In this document: piece after piece, positions 13,333 to 13,757 of the stretch | How the letters are laid out: every line of letters starts with the position of its first letter | Position numbering within the stretch: the stretch's first letter is position 1 | NCBI GenBank assembly: GCA_003520545.1 | Contig: DOUP01000206.1 | Location: 1 to 13,757 of the forward strand | Reading direction: 5' to 3' | DNA from: Maritimibacter sp. | Lineage (GTDB): Bacteria > Pseudomonadota > Alphaproteobacteria > Rhodobacterales > Rhodobacteraceae | Length of the DNA stretch: 13,757 nt | Notes under the pieces: generated by a model | Database searches by the model: none | The model's input: only the letters and a program-made list of their open reading frames with translations | Told to the model about the DNA's origin: nothing | Position numbers and translations under genes: made by a program

Positions 13333-13757
13333 ATGGCCCACGCAAAGAACCATGATTATCACATCCTGAACCCCTCGATTAATCCGCTGCTCGCCGCGGT
13401 CGGGGCGTTCATCATGCTCTTCGGGGCGGTCAAGTGGATGGCTCAGGACATCCCGTGGATCTTCCTGATCGGTCTCGCCATCGTGCTTTACACCATGTTC
13501 GCATGGTGGTCGGATGTCGTGGAAGAGGGCCAGACCGGCGATCACACCCCGGTGGTCCGTATCGGACTGCGCTATGGTTTCATCCTGTTCATCATGTCCG
13601 AGGTCATGTTCTTCGTGGCGTGGTTCTGGAGCTTCTTCAAGCACGCCATGTATCCGATGGGACCCGAAAGCCCGGCCGTGGACGGTGTCTGGCCGCCCGT
13701 TGGGATCGAGACCTTCGACCCGTGGCACCTGCCGCTGATCAACACGCTGATCCTGCT
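13333..13757 (+). CDS. ctaE: Cytochrome c oxidase subunit III, N-terminal part (runs off the right edge)
   Basis: The first 141 codons of the third core subunit of the aa3 oxidase, a membrane protein that stabilises proton uptake into subunit I. It begins MAHAKNHDYHILNPS, followed by spans at about 15-35 and 36-56, and then the family signature around MSEVMFFVAWFWSFF at about 93-107, including the membrane-buried Glu. WPPVGIETFDPWHLPLINT follows at about 117-135 and matches subunit III closely. A purine-rich GGGACGGA lies 9-13 bases before the ATG. The frame is open to the end of the window; about half the protein is missing. Confidence 0.96.
   Translation, partial: MAHAKNHDYHILNPSINPLLAAVGAFIMLFGAVKWMAQDIPWIFLIGLAIVLYTMFAWWSDVVEEGQTGDHTPVVRIGLRYGFILFIMSEVMFFVAWFWSFFKHAMYPMGPESPAVDGVWPPVGIETFDPWHLPLINTLIL

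Noticed and set aside
1..13757. tRNA, rRNA, insertion sequence or phage genes
   Set aside because: I saw no clover-leaf sequence, transposase, integrase or phage structural motif anywhere in the window.

Overview
The window fits the chromosome of an alphaproteobacterium of the Rhodobacteraceae (roseobacter) type. The proteins read as members of that group, the housekeeping genes are GC-rich, and two core blocks are present: dprA followed by topA, and tldD divergent from a ctaC-ctaB-(small membrane gene)-ctaG-ctaE cytochrome c oxidase cluster. These placements rest on recalled family knowledge and motif reading, with no database search.

Region 1 (1-1288, minus strand) is one uninterrupted reading frame made of two unrelated proteins. 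The first ~210 residues are a HAD phosphatase of the mannosyl-3-phosphoglycerate phosphatase type. From about residue 210 the frame continues as the C-terminal helicase half of UvrB and runs off the left edge. The join falls where both families carry a similar D-I/L-E-M-L-E-A stretch. It is either a genuine rearrangement that removed the UvrB N-terminus or a chimeric assembly, and it is the most anomalous object here.

Region 2 (1289-4404) looks like an accessory glycan island: a PAPS-type sulfotransferase (plus) converges on, and overlaps by 8 bp, a large two-domain DUF4422-GT8 glycosyltransferase (minus). Both plausibly act on a surface polysaccharide. Parts of it have visibly lower GC than the neighbours.

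Region 3 (4405-8559, minus) holds topA (DNA topoisomerase I) and dprA (recombination mediator of natural transformation). The 312 bp upstream of dprA carry a CtrA-like site, four CATATG palindromes at exact 11-bp spacing, and three strong back-to-back hairpins.

Region 4 (8560-10454, minus) is a translationally coupled pair: tldD (metalloprotease subunit) and a 157-residue protein of uncertain function.

Region 5 (10665-13757, plus) encodes aa3-type cytochrome c oxidase subunit II (ctaC), heme O synthase (ctaB), a 62-residue membrane protein, the CuB chaperone Cox11/CtaG, and the start of subunit III (ctaE). An intrinsic terminator separates ctaC from ctaB. From ctaB onward the genes are tightly packed and overlap or nearly touch.
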